Notes: a model not told the origin generated them from the letters alone. Numbered from the stretch's first letter, positions 18,894 to 28,600 are shown. The stretch is DNA of 64,000 nucleotides from Lutimonas vermicola (GCF_038433205.1 NZ_JBCDNA010000003.1:620001-684000); one strand, 5' to 3'. Program-made: numbers and translations.

Positions 18894-18924
18894 GATATCA
18901 AAACAAAAAATAAATTATCTTTGT
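18894..18924 (+). promoter_or_regulatory. Candidate promoter for the wzc leader
   Basis: TATCTTTG at 18917-18924 matches the Bacteroidota -7 consensus TAnnTTTG exactly. The -33 side is weak: TATG at 18891-18894, 22 nt upstream. Transcription would start near 18931, producing a leader of about 310 nt that includes the conserved element at 18959-19078 before the autokinase start. Confidence 0.5.
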
Positions 18925-18958
18925 TTATTTTAGCGTATAATGTTAATGCCAGCAATAA

Positions 18959-19078
18959 AAGGTGTTAAATCTCAGGGTATCCCGCACAGTTGTGGGGACT
19001 GAACCCAATATTAGGAATCGACCCAAGTGTTGAGGTATTTAGCCTAGATCCCGCCGAAAAAGCGGGATTAGTTCGACA
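18959..19078 (+). promoter_or_regulatory. Structured leader element, copy A (upstream of the tyrosine autokinase)
   Basis: This 120-nt stretch matches, without gaps and at about 80% by hand alignment, the reverse complement of 26221-26340. It includes a perfect hairpin ATCCCGC / GCGGGAT around a CGAAAAA loop (19047-19069 region), a pairing of CCCGCACA with TGTGGGG near 18982, and the conserved stretches GGGACTGAACCCAATA and AATCGACCCAAG. Both copies lie in the leader region of a gene and point toward it. I do not recognise a known riboswitch. A cis-acting RNA, attenuator or antitermination site is the most likely role. The rest of the 18840-19241 gap shows nothing else clear. Confidence 0.55.
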
Positions 19079-19241
19079 GACTAAAAAATGAAAATGGATT
19101 TTTCAGGGTCTCACGAATAAAGTTTCCGGTATTGTGCCCGATCGTAAATAAATCCATTAAAACAAATTGTAATTAAATTAGGTAAGAAGAGGTTGCTATT
19201 AGACAAAATAGTAATTTCATTTCCATTAAAGTATCAAGGAT

Positions 19242-21614
19242 ATGCGAGACAATAATAAATACAAAAGCGTTAATATTGATAATGGTGATCAGCAGGCTGA
19301 CGAGATTAATATCCGTGAAGGCCTTGAAAAATATGGTTACTATTGGAAATGGTTCTTGCTGGGAGTCATAATAGCCTTGGCGACGGCCTTTGTATACCTG
19401 CGTTATGCTACCTATCAATATGAAGTGTCTTCCACCATCTTAATTAACGATACAGAAAATGGGGGAGGGATAACCTCAGAGCTCTCGGCTTTTCAAGACC
19501 TGGGCTTAATTGCCGGTTCAAAAAGTTCACTGGAAACTGAGATGGGCGTCTTAAAATCGCGTACCCTCATGGAGCGGGTCATCAAGGAGCTGGGCTTACA
19601 ATTAAGCTATTATGCAAAAAGCCGCATTGGTATTGATGAGGTTTACCAAAAAGAGATGCCCTTCAATATCAATTTATTTGTAAATGATTCCATCCTCCAC
19701 CGGTTAAATACTACTTTTACATTAACTGCAAGATCTACCACTCAGTTTATCTTGGCTGATGTCAATGGTGATGAGGTAAAGGAATGCGTTTTTGGCGAAA
19801 CCATTAAATTTAAATTTGGCGATGTGGTGGTTACCCCAAAGAATATCAATAATGTGAATATAGGCCAAGAGATCATCGTAGAAATAAAACCCGTGGAAAC
19901 AGTAGCCATTGGCTATAAAAACCGTATTGAAATCTCCCAGGAAAGTAAAAAGTCAGGCCTGTTGGTAATCACCCTGAAGGATCCTGTAATAAATAAAGCG
20001 AAAGCCATTCTTGATAATTTAGTGAGCCAATATAACAGAGATGCTATTCAAGACAAGATCCAGATAGCCGAGAGCACTGAGACCTTTATCAATAACAGGA
20101 TAGACGATATTTCTGTAGAGCTGACCAATCTTGATCTTGGGGTGCAAACCTATAAAATCGAAAATAGGTTAACGGATATGGCTTCTGAAGCGGGCATCGT
20201 GTTGCAGTCAAACGCTGAATTGGATAATCAGATCGTTAATCTCACCTCACAGATCAAACTCATTGATTATGTGATCGATTATATGAAAACTAATAAGGAT
20301 GACCTGATACCTGCCAATTTGGGCATGTTGAATGAAAACACCAGCCAGAACGCCCTGGATTATAACCGTTTGTTGCTGGAACGCAACAGACTGTTAAAAG
20401 GGGCCAATGAAAACAATCCAACTGTGATCAATTTAAATGATCGGATTGTTCCCTTAAGGCAAAGCATAGAGCAAAGCCTGCTCAACGAGCGTTCGTCACT
20501 TAGCATTTCATTGAATGAGGTGAGGATCCGGGAAGCGGAGTTGAGTTCCATAATGTATTCAGCCCCTAAAAAAGAAAGAGAAATCAGAGATATACAAAGA
20601 CAACAACAAATCATAGAGACATTATATTTGTATTTGTTGCAAAAAAGGGAGGAAAATTCTATTACACTAGCCTCAACAGCACCCAATGCCAAGGTTATTG
20701 ATAGAGCGTATGGTAATAATTACCCGGTCTCACCTAATAAAAGAATCATTTATTTGGGGGCGTTTTTACTGGGCCTCATTGTGCCCTTTATTATTATTTT
20801 TGTCAGCATGTATCTTGACAATAAGATACACACCTTCGAGGAGTTAGAAAAGATTGTAAAAGCGCCTATTTTGGGCGATATCCCTAGCGCTAAGTCTGAA
20901 AAGGTTGTGGTTATTTCTGGGCAAGACAATAGCAATGTGGCAGAGGCATTCCGCCTGTTAAGGACCAACGTTAATTTTATGTTGCCAGGAATTGCCAAAG
21001 AAGGCAAAACGATTTTTATTACCTCAACCATTAGCGGTGAAGGCAAAACATTTATAGCCATTAATTTGGCATCAGCCCTGACCTTGCTGCACAAAAAAGT
21101 ATTGCTGATAGGGGCTGATATTAGAAAGCCAAAAATTGCCACCTATTTGAAAGTCAAACAAGAAAAAGGGCTTTCCCTTTTTTTAATAGATAACAGTTTG
21201 AAGGTATCAGATGTTATTGTGCATCATGATAAAACGAATTTGGATATCATCCATTCGGGTATCATTCCGCCAAACCCGTCAGAATTATTGACCAATGGCC
21301 GTTTTGATGAAATAATGAGCTATGCAAGAGCCAATTACGATTTTGTGGTGGTTGATACGGCTCCTGCAAACGTTGTTACGGATACGCTGCTGCTGAGCCA
21401 TCATGCTGATCTATTCTTGTATGTGGTCAGGGCCAATTTTCTTGACAAGCGATTGTTGAAAATCTCGAATATGATATATGAGAATAATCGCCTGCCTTAT
21501 ATGTCCATCCTGATCAATGATACCAATTATGAGAAGAGAGGATATGGCTACGGCTATGGTTATGGTGAACAGAAAGTTAAAAAATCATGGTTAAAAAGAA
21601 TATTTACATCCTAG
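19242..21614 (+). CDS. wzc: Polysaccharide co-polymerase and tyrosine autokinase (Wzc-like)
   Basis: A 790-residue Wzz/Wzc protein that controls export and chain length of the polysaccharide in the inner membrane. Its Wzz domain begins with a membrane segment (residues about 36-55). A long periplasmic coiled-coil region leads to a second membrane segment (about 502-523). The cytoplasmic BY-kinase has Walker A ISGEGKTFIAIN near residue 597, Walker A' GADIRKPKI near 624 and Walker B FVVVDTAPA near 700. The tail YGYGYGYG supplies the autophosphorylated tyrosines. The gene stands apart from the sugar genes, behind its own promoter and leader element. Confidence 0.95.
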   Translation: MRDNNKYKSVNIDNGDQQADEINIREGLEKYGYYWKWFLLGVIIALATAFVYLRYATYQYEVSSTILINDTENGGGITSELSAFQDLGLIAGSKSSLETEMGVLKSRTLMERVIKELGLQLSYYAKSRIGIDEVYQKEMPFNINLFVNDSILHRLNTTFTLTARSTTQFILADVNGDEVKECVFGETIKFKFGDVVVTPKNINNVNIGQEIIVEIKPVETVAIGYKNRIEISQESKKSGLLVITLKDPVINKAKAILDNLVSQYNRDAIQDKIQIAESTETFINNRIDDISVELTNLDLGVQTYKIENRLTDMASEAGIVLQSNAELDNQIVNLTSQIKLIDYVIDYMKTNKDDLIPANLGMLNENTSQNALDYNRLLLERNRLLKGANENNPTVINLNDRIVPLRQSIEQSLLNERSSLSISLNEVRIREAELSSIMYSAPKKEREIRDIQRQQQIIETLYLYLLQKREENSITLASTAPNAKVIDRAYGNNYPVSPNKRIIYLGAFLLGLIVPFIIIFVSMYLDNKIHTFEELEKIVKAPILGDIPSAKSEKVVVISGQDNSNVAEAFRLLRTNVNFMLPGIAKEGKTIFITSTISGEGKTFIAINLASALTLLHKKVLLIGADIRKPKIATYLKVKQEKGLSLFLIDNSLKVSDVIVHHDKTNLDIIHSGIIPPNPSELLTNGRFDEIMSYARANYDFVVVDTAPANVVTDTLLLSHHADLFLYVVRANFLDKRLLKISNMIYENNRLPYMSILINDTNYEKRGYGYGYGYGEQKVKKSWLKRIFTS

Positions 21615-21619
21615 TATCA

Positions 21620-21656
21620 AGTCAAGCATAATCTTTAAGGCCAAGCCTTATTCCTT
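21620..21656 (+). repeat. Direct repeat D1 (pairs with 25986-26022)
   Basis: The first 19 nt are identical to those at 25986-26004 and the next 18 are mostly conserved. In this copy AAGGC and GCCTT form a 5-bp stem at 21638-21650 just after the autokinase stop; the stem is imperfect in the other copy. The two copies bracket the large T9SS gene on the opposite strand. Confidence 0.6.
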
Positions 21657-21749
21657 GTTACTTCGAAACTTTTTAAATAATATCAAAATGTCCTAAATAA
21701 ATGAAAGATTTAGTTTAAGTTCCAAACTCTGATATATAAAATATATTAA

Positions 21750-24700
21750 TTACTGCACCATCACTTTCTTTACTAAATATTGCTCAGCAGTATATAGGCG
21801 CACAAAATACAGTCCATCATTATACCTTGAAAGGTTAATTTGTTTCTCAAATTGTGTCTTCTCTCCGGTTATGTAATCTGAATAAATAAGACTTCCATTA
21901 GTGTCATTGATTATGAAATTTGCGTCTTCATCCAAATTATTGATCAAGATAGTAAGCTTTCCTTTTGTTGGATTTGGATATACAGCCATTTCCAAAATAG
22001 CCATATCTTTTTCGTCACTAATAATTTGGTTTTCACAATTTTCTACAGTTATCGTTACAGAATCTGTATTTGACACGCCTCCACGAGTTGCCGTCAATTC
22101 ATATGAAGTCGTTCTATTCGGGCTAACTGAAATACTACTTGACGTTTCTCCATTACTCCACTGATAGGTTTCACCTCCGGATCCATTTAAAACAATAGTT
22201 TCACCAAGACAAATCGTCATGTCTTCCCCTGCATCCGCTTGCGCTGGAAGAGGTCCTGTATCAATTGTTGGTTCAACAACAACTTCAACATCATCAATAT
22301 CATAACAAGATCCTTTATATGCTGTTACAGAATATGTCATCGTAGAATTTGGGCTTACATTTATTGAATTTGTTTTTTCTCCTGTATTCCATATATAAGT
22401 ATCTCCACCAGTTGCCACAAGGGTTATGGTTTCACCTTCTATAATTGTTCTATCTGAACCGGCATTGGCAGTTACACTGTTTACTGTAACATTCACATCA
22501 TCCGAATCTGAATTACCATTCGAATCAGAAGCAGTCACAATATAAGTTTGTGTAGAATTAGGACTTACTCTAATACTGTTTGTAGTTGCTCCGGTGTTCC
22601 ATAAATAAGTAGATCCTCCAGATGCTGTTAAAGTAATACTCTCTCCTGAACATATAGACATATCGGGACCTGCATTCGCTGTAACCGAACCTGTATTGGG
22701 ATTTACCGTCACCTTAACTTCATCTGTAGCTTCACATCCATTTTGTGTAATAGAAACTGAATAGGTCTGAGTTGATAATGGACTTACAGTTATACTTGAT
22801 GTTGTTGCTCCTGTGTTCCATAAATACGAATTCCCACCACTAGCTGTTAATGTAACACTATCTCCCTCATTAATAATAACATCTGACCCCGCATTGGCAT
22901 TAACACTGTTTACCGTGACTAGTACATCATCGGTATCTGAATTACCATTAGAATCTGATACTGTAACTGTATACGTTTGTGTAGAATTAGGACTTACAGT
23001 TATACTCGATGTTGTCGCTCCCGTACTCCAAGAATAATTAGAACCTCCCGAGGCTGTTAGTTTAGTATTTTCTCCTTCACATATCGAAACATCTGAACCA
23101 GCATTTGCAGTAACGGAGCCTGTTGTTGCATTAACATTAACCCTGACTGTATCTGTATCATCACAACCATTTGAACTCGCTGTAACAGTATAATTCTGAG
23201 TTGATAATGGACTTACAGTTATACTTGATGTTGTTGCTCCTGTGTTCCATAAATACGAATTCCCACCACTAGCTGTTAATGTAATACTATCTCCCTCATC
23301 AATAGTAACATCTGACCCTGCATTGGCAGTAACACTGTTTACTGTAACTATTACATCATCCGAATCTGAATTACCATTAGAATCTGATACTGTAACTGTA
23401 TATGTTTGTGTAGAATTAGGACTTACTGTAATACTATTTGTTGTCGCTCCTGTACTCCATGAATATGTTAAGCCGCCTGAAGCTGTTAAGGTCGTGCTCT
23501 CTCCTGAACAAATTGAAACATCGGATCCTGCATTAGCTCTTGCTGAACCCGTAGATTGATCTACATTCTTGTTATAAGTATCTATATTTAATTTTACAGA
23601 TGTATTCGCATTGAAAATTTGATTAAAACCCAACTCTGAAGTTCCATTATTATTTGCAAATCTTATTTGAGTAGCAGTGTTATTTGTACCTGAATTAACT
23701 ACTTTTACAAATGTACCATTACCATCAGTTTCTCCATCATTATTATTCGCTCTAAATGTTCTTGGTGTATCTCCAGAATCTATAAAAGATACTTCCCAAT
23801 GATCAGTATTATATGACAGAGTAAAGTCAAAATAAAATATCTCCTCTCCATCATTTACATTGTATGTTCTTCTATAAGTAGTATCGGGTACAGAAGGTTC
23901 TCCTTTTGCTAACACCATGATTCGTCCATAAGCGAGACTTGGAGTTCCGTAAAAAGTTATATTTTCATCTATATTATATATTGGTGAATATTCATTTGTA
24001 CCAATAAAATAATTATTTGAATTAAAGGTAATTTCATTATTACTAATATTAGATTCTCCATTATATGATTGATATGAAAAATAAGGAACGGAGGTTGCGT
24101 CTGGATATAATTGAAGATCATTATCAGTCATTTCAAAATGGGCAGTATCATGTTGTCCAAAAACCATATGATTCTTAAGTGTTCCTGTATTATTATTAAA
24201 AGCAATAGAACCTATTTTATCTGTATTAGTCGTCCTAAGATCAGTAACTCTAACCATAGCAGGCATAAAATCTTGTTGATTTGTATTTAAAACATTAAAG
24301 GTATTGTTACTAAACACAATACTTTTAGGAACATTAGCGTCTGTCATCGGTAAAGTTTCCGTATATATATTATTAGAAAAATCTAAATTAAAAGTGTTCC
24401 CAGAAACTTCATAATTAGTTGCATGAGCCTCAAAAGTTTTTCTCCCCCTAAAATTATATATATCAAATACGTTATTTTTAATATATGTTGCAACTGGGTT
24501 TTCCCGTTCAACACCTGTTTGAGCAAAGTAAACATAACCGTATGCTTTATTTGCACCTTCAAGAACAACCTCATCAATCCAACTTTCTTCAACAATAAAA
24601 TGATTATCCTCTACATTTCTAACAGGCAAAACATAATCATCAGCCGCACCTTTCATTTTGATTAATGTGTTCATCTCATCATTAGAACCATTATCAAATT

Positions 24701-25670
24701 TAACATTATTCTTATTTACATTGTTTTTATAATTAACGATGTTGCAAGATAAATACGAGTCATAAACAGCTTTTTCGGTTAGTGTTGTCCATATACCCTC
24801 TGTATGATTTCTTAAATAATCTACTTGGTGAGCTTCAAAAATACATGTAGTAAGGTAAGAACCTAAAGAACCTTCACATTCCCAATCCACATCATTGTGT
24901 GTATAGTTATCAGTATAAGTAAATAAAGGTCTTAAAGCATATATGTCAGATTCATATGTATGGTCATTACTTGCGCCTATTCCATATATAACACCATCAA
25001 AGTTATGAGTATAATTATTAACTATCTCACAAACATCAATAGGAAAATCATTCATTTTAATAGGAGCCTTCCTATTGTTAGTAATAGTGTTATTTCTAAA
25101 AATAAAACTACCTATTTTATAAGTAGATGGATCAGTTGTTTTCCCTGGATTTTTATAATATATATAAATGTTTCCATTAAAAGTGGAGCTATTAAATTTT
25201 ATTATTCCAGATGAAGTACTTGATAAAGGGTAATAATAAAACAAACGTAAATCTCCACCACCAGAATATACATCGCTGAACGTAACACCTCCTACTTCAA
25301 TATTTTCAATATCTTTTATATTGAATAATGTTGTAATGCTCTCATTTGACTTTAATTCCCCTCCGTTGACGCTTGACAATCTTATATCGGATGAGGTTAA
25401 TTTTGTTGAAGGGGTTTGTATATAATAAACTCCATCTATATCTATACCTTCTGGATGTGCATTTATTCCTGCTATTAATTTATTGGCATTATTAAGAGCT
25501 TCCGATTCATTATCTTCTACTAAACCAAGAGAACTTGTGGTTGTTGCGTATGCGACTACTGTTTCTGCTCCTGTGTCGACTGACCATGGTTGCCCATTTG
25601 TTCCAACTAAATTTATCTGACCTATGGTTAAAAAAGGCAGTAAAAAAAATAAGTATATTAGTATTCTCAT
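21750..25670 (-). CDS. Large secreted beta-helix / Ig-like repeat protein with T9SS sorting domain
   Basis: About 1306 residues when started at 25670, where MRILIYLFFLLPFLTIGQ forms a normal signal peptide; starts at 25712 or 25751 would add 14 to 27 residues. The N-terminal 600 residues have asparagine-rich turns like a right-handed beta-helix. A linker domain follows, then seven Ig/PKD-like repeats of about 70-85 residues, each opening with (N/D)AG-D. They alternate between two types, giving a 429-bp higher-order DNA repeat. The C-terminus (MAVYPNPTKGKLTI to YLVKKVMVQ) is a type A T9SS sorting domain. It is probably a surface adhesin or glycan-binding protein, perhaps retained in the polysaccharide made by the adjacent locus (inference). 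Confidence 0.88.
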   Translation of the reverse strand: MRILIYLFFLLPFLTIGQINLVGTNGQPWSVDTGAETVVAYATTTSSLGLVEDNESEALNNANKLIAGINAHPEGIDIDGVYYIQTPSTKLTSSDIRLSSVNGGELKSNESITTLFNIKDIENIEVGGVTFSDVYSGGGDLRLFYYYPLSSTSSGIIKFNSSTFNGNIYIYYKNPGKTTDPSTYKIGSFIFRNNTITNNRKAPIKMNDFPIDVCEIVNNYTHNFDGVIYGIGASNDHTYESDIYALRPLFTYTDNYTHNDVDWECEGSLGSYLTTCIFEAHQVDYLRNHTEGIWTTLTEKAVYDSYLSCNIVNYKNNVNKNNVKFDNGSNDEMNTLIKMKGAADDYVLPVRNVEDNHFIVEESWIDEVVLEGANKAYGYVYFAQTGVERENPVATYIKNNVFDIYNFRGRKTFEAHATNYEVSGNTFNLDFSNNIYTETLPMTDANVPKSIVFSNNTFNVLNTNQQDFMPAMVRVTDLRTTNTDKIGSIAFNNNTGTLKNHMVFGQHDTAHFEMTDNDLQLYPDATSVPYFSYQSYNGESNISNNEITFNSNNYFIGTNEYSPIYNIDENITFYGTPSLAYGRIMVLAKGEPSVPDTTYRRTYNVNDGEEIFYFDFTLSYNTDHWEVSFIDSGDTPRTFRANNNDGETDGNGTFVKVVNSGTNNTATQIRFANNNGTSELGFNQIFNANTSVKLNIDTYNKNVDQSTGSARANAGSDVSICSGESTTLTASGGLTYSWSTGATTNSITVSPNSTQTYTVTVSDSNGNSDSDDVIVTVNSVTANAGSDVTIDEGDSITLTASGGNSYLWNTGATTSSITVSPLSTQNYTVTASSNGCDDTDTVRVNVNATTGSVTANAGSDVSICEGENTKLTASGGSNYSWSTGATTSSITVSPNSTQTYTVTVSDSNGNSDTDDVLVTVNSVNANAGSDVIINEGDSVTLTASGGNSYLWNTGATTSSITVSPLSTQTYSVSITQNGCEATDEVKVTVNPNTGSVTANAGPDMSICSGESITLTASGGSTYLWNTGATTNSIRVSPNSTQTYIVTASDSNGNSDSDDVNVTVNSVTANAGSDRTIIEGETITLVATGGDTYIWNTGEKTNSINVSPNSTMTYSVTAYKGSCYDIDDVEVVVEPTIDTGPLPAQADAGEDMTICLGETIVLNGSGGETYQWSNGETSSSISVSPNRTTSYELTATRGGVSNTDSVTITVENCENQIISDEKDMAILEMAVYPNPTKGKLTILINNLDEDANFIINDTNGSLIYSDYITGEKTQFEKQINLSRYNDGLYFVRLYTAEQYLVKKVMVQ
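22766..22855. repeat. Exact 90-nt repeat, copy 1 (second copy at 23195-23284)
   Basis: Positions 22766-22855 and 23195-23284 are identical, exactly 429 bp apart, within the Ig-like repeat region of the T9SS protein. Identity extends at lower level across the whole pair of repeat units, which points to recent duplication or gene conversion. Confidence 0.85.
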
Positions 25671-25985
25671 TAGTCTAAAATTACTTTTAATAGTTTTTTC
25701 ATTTTTTAGCATAATAACATAGGGTCCTAAATGGATTAAAATTTTAATCAATCAGGGGAGCATTAATAATAAAATGAATAGATTCTTTTCTTAGCGTTCT
25801 TTCTTTAACGATAATTTTAATATATTATTGCACTAGTAAAATATATCATTCATTTGAAAAACTAAGCAAGAGTAATTGCAAAAACTAAAGAGAATCTAAA
25901 GATTTTAGGCAATTTTATGGTATTGTTAATAAAAAGTATTCTATTGTAAATAAGTGGTGAGGTTTGTTCACAAAGAACTAGTTTT

Positions 25986-26022
25986 AAGTCAAGCATAATC
26001 TTTAGGACCAAGCCTTGTTCTT
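25986..26022 (+). repeat. Direct repeat D2 (pairs with 21620-21656)
   Basis: This is the second copy of the repeat found just after the autokinase stop. It lies about 315 nt upstream of the T9SS gene start. Downstream is a 10-bp palindrome CGTAGCTACG in a region bounded by runs of A and T (26041-26090). The remainder of the 25671-26540 gap is A+T rich and holds leader copy B; no other gene is seen. Confidence 0.6.
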
Positions 26023-26220
26023 TTTGTTTTTTGCTTTGCTAAAAAATGACTCACGTAGCTACGGCTATGCTCACTTTTTTTAGCTTTCGAAAATTCCAAA
26101 AATGACTTTGACTTACCCGAAATCTCATACATGACGTAACACTAGTGGTTTTCAATGATTGGAAAGATCATTAGTGAAACTCTTTTTTTGAAAAGCCTAA
26201 AAAGTGAATTCAAAATAGCT

Positions 26221-26340
26221 AGTTGAACTAATCCTGCTTTTTCAGCGGGGTCTTGGTTTAATACATCGACTCTTGGGTCGATTATTATTATTGGGTTCAG
26301 TCCCGACAGCTGTACAGAATGCCCTAAGGTTTAATGCCTT
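26221..26340 (-). promoter_or_regulatory. Structured leader element, copy B (upstream of the T9SS repeat protein)
   Basis: On the minus strand this matches 18959-19078 over 120 ungapped positions at about 80%. Most differences are transitions, and several keep G-U pairing in the inferred stems on the sense strand: CGAC / GTCG becomes perfect here, and TCTGTACA pairs with TGTCGGG using wobbles. The CCCGC hairpin carries two mismatches on this strand but pairs with wobbles on the other, so the transcribed strand is not settled. It lies about 550 nt upstream of the T9SS gene and points toward it. Confidence 0.5.
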
Positions 26341-26543
26341 TTGTGTTAGAATTGATAATAAGTTACAAATTAAAAATAAATACTTGTAAATATTATTATT
26401 TGTGGTTTATGAAATATGAAAGACAATAATCTTAAAAAATTGAAATATTTTTACATAAATTTACGTTTTTACAGTTGAATATATAAAATATTAGAGATAT
26501 CGAATTCATCAAAAAATTAATTGACTATTATGACCGGTTCCGA

Positions 26544-26864
26544 GTGTTGTTTCACGTGTCTAAGGATGGGTATTTTGCACATTTCAATGTAGGATTTTTA
26601 ATCGGTGGTCTAGTCTTCTATTTAATCTTTAAGAAGACCGGTAATAAAATAAAATCTTTAGTTTTCGGAATATTGATAGCGGCCTTTTTTGGCGTTGGTA
26701 AGGAGCTTATTGATCCTTATTTGGGACGTAATGTAGACATATATGATTTGATTTATACTGTTTTAGGAGGTGTTGTTGGGTCAGTTATAATTTTAGCTAT
26801 AAAGATTTTTTGGCGAAAAAAGAAAGGTCAAGATAAAAAAAGCACCTCAATGATTGACCCCTAG
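26544..26864 (+). CDS. VanZ-like small membrane protein
   Basis: A 106-residue protein with three predicted membrane segments and the VanZ-like pattern: AHFNVGFLIGG, then GVGKELIDPYLGRNVDIYDLIYTVLGGVVGSVI, where the acidic and Gly residues are typical of this short form. Only GTG (26544) is available as a usual start. The frame is open back to 26487, and the residues there (KKLIDYYDRFRV) look like genuine protein, so an unusual upstream start such as ATT is possible. VanZ-like genes often accompany flavobacterial polysaccharide loci; the biochemical role is unknown. Confidence 0.75.
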   Translation: MLFHVSKDGYFAHFNVGFLIGGLVFYLIFKKTGNKIKSLVFGILIAAFFGVGKELIDPYLGRNVDIYDLIYTVLGGVVGSVIILAIKIFWRKKKGQDKKSTSMIDP

Positions 26865-26890
26865 TGAATGGAGGGGTTTTTAATTTTTTA
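26857..26890 (+). terminator. Rho-independent terminator after the VanZ-like gene
   Basis: ACCCCT (26857-26862) pairs with AGGGGT (26872-26877), followed by a T-rich tract. The left arm overlaps the end of the coding region. Confidence 0.8.
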
Positions 26891-27070
26891 TACCTTGCTC
26901 ATCAAGAACCAAACAAATATTTTCATTTACCTATTTGCATGATCAATCATGGTTTGAGTGTTTAAATCTATTGCAAAAGATCATGATTTTTTGATGATTT
27001 TGTCGATTAGAAGACAATATTTAACCAAGTTGGCTGTAATCCATAGACATAACTAATTACTTAAACGGAA

Positions 27071-28600
27071 ATGGTAAAATCTGCAAAAAAAATCGTTATA
27101 ATAGGAATTGGAAATATTGGATTTTCAATATTGAAACAATTAAATAACACTAATGATACCGTTGAAATAATTGCCATTGCCAGAAGATACCCTACTTATT
27201 TAGAGGATTATTCAAGTCAAATTAATGATAATATCAAACTAACATTTATAGAAGCTGATGCCACTGATGAATCTAAGTTTCAAGAAATTGTCAATGGTGA
27301 AAACCTAAACGATATAAATGTATTGATTTCAACGGTTGGGTTTTCTTCGCAGTCATATGATTTCGATGAATACCAGAAGGATTTTAATAGTAATTTCTAT
27401 GGAAATGTTATCCCAATTAAAGCATTGCTTAACAAAATACCCATTCACTCCGGTAGCAGGATAATAATCATAAGTTCAACATCTGGTAATAAGGCTCCAA
27501 AAACTGTTAATTCATATGCTCCTTCAAAATTTGCACTAGAGACTTTTTCAAGCGCCTTGCAACAAGAATTAATAGAAGATGGAATATTTGTTGACATTAT
27601 TCGTCCAACAAATATAATAAATGAATTTTCGGATGTTTTTAAAACTAATAGAGGAATTAGCGCAAATCTTGTAGGAGCGAGAATATTAAAGCTGATACAA
27701 CTAACATTAAGAGGTTCTCAAGTATCAGGAAAGAAAATCTTTGTTCCTTATTATTTCTTTGGACTTAGAATTTTGGAAAGAGTATTTCCAAATATATTAA
27801 ACCATATTTTTGGTTTAAATTCTAAGTCTAAAAGGCGAAGAGAATATAAAAAACATTTTGTAAATAAGGTTTTAATAACCGGCGGATCTTCTGGTTTGGG
27901 GCTTGAATTAGCTAAAATATATGCCAAACATTCTGGTGAAGTTATTATTACAGGCAGAAACGGAGAAAAATTAGTTGAAGCACATAATCAATTGAAAAAA
28001 ATATCCAATTGTAAAGTAATAACCAAACAAATAGATTTTATATCAATCCATGATTTGAAAGATTTCCTAAAAGAAATTGGAAATGTTGATTTGCTGATAA
28101 ATAACGCGGGTCAACATTTATCCAGGTCCATAAAAGAAACGAGTATCAATGAATATGTTGAAATTTTAAATGCGAATTTTTTTAGCCCGTTGTTATTAGC
28201 TAATCATTTAATATTCAATTCGAATACACGAAAGGTAATTAATATACTTTCAACAACTGCAATCTGTGGAAGAAAGAATCACAGTGCATATTCTTCCTCA
28301 AAATCAGCTCTTTGGGCATATTCCAGATCTTTAAGAAGACATAAAGGAAATCGTATCCAGGTTTTAGAAGTCATACCATCAACATTCAAATCTGACCTTA
28401 ATCGTAATGCTCGGAAAAAAGTAAATGAAGCGATAGTCAAGTCAAAAAATGATTTATTGGAATCAAAAGAAGTTGCCGAAAGAGTTGTAAAGGCAGAAAA
28501 GTCGGGGAAAGATATTTTATTTATTCCTTTTAAGTCTCGATTGTTCTTATTGTTGGAAAGTCTATGCTATCCAATATTCAGAAAGATGTTCTTAAAATAA
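27071..28600 (+). CDS. Tandem short-chain dehydrogenase fusion (two SDR domains)
   Basis: A 509-residue protein made of two SDR units. The first (about residues 1-235) has a modified nucleotide loop GIGNIGFSIL, an ISSTSG strand and the catalytic pair in NSYAPSKFALE. The second (about 265-509) has the classical GGSSGLGLELA, LLINNAGQHL and AYSSSKSALWAYSRSL. Both retain Tyr-x-x-x-Lys, so both may be active, on unknown substrates. A basic linker (KSKRRREYKKH) joins them. Loss of one stop codon after a tandem duplication would give such a fusion, but the halves are well diverged. It has no obvious operon partner. Confidence 0.82.
   Translation: MVKSAKKIVIIGIGNIGFSILKQLNNTNDTVEIIAIARRYPTYLEDYSSQINDNIKLTFIEADATDESKFQEIVNGENLNDINVLISTVGFSSQSYDFDEYQKDFNSNFYGNVIPIKALLNKIPIHSGSRIIIISSTSGNKAPKTVNSYAPSKFALETFSSALQQELIEDGIFVDIIRPTNIINEFSDVFKTNRGISANLVGARILKLIQLTLRGSQVSGKKIFVPYYFFGLRILERVFPNILNHIFGLNSKSKRRREYKKHFVNKVLITGGSSGLGLELAKIYAKHSGEVIITGRNGEKLVEAHNQLKKISNCKVITKQIDFISIHDLKDFLKEIGNVDLLINNAGQHLSRSIKETSINEYVEILNANFFSPLLLANHLIFNSNTRKVINILSTTAICGRKNHSAYSSSKSALWAYSRSLRRHKGNRIQVLEVIPSTFKSDLNRNARKKVNEAIVKSKNDLLESKEVAERVVKAEKSGKDILFIPFKSRLFLLLESLCYPIFRKMFLK

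Noticed and set aside
22813..23559. Plus-strand frames within the adhesin repeats
   Set aside because: They repeat only because the coding repeats on the other strand repeat, and have no signal or family features.
18959..26340. Invertible 7.4 kb segment between the inverted leader copies
   Set aside because: The copies are only about 80% identical with no recombinase gene nearby, so site-specific inversion is not supported.
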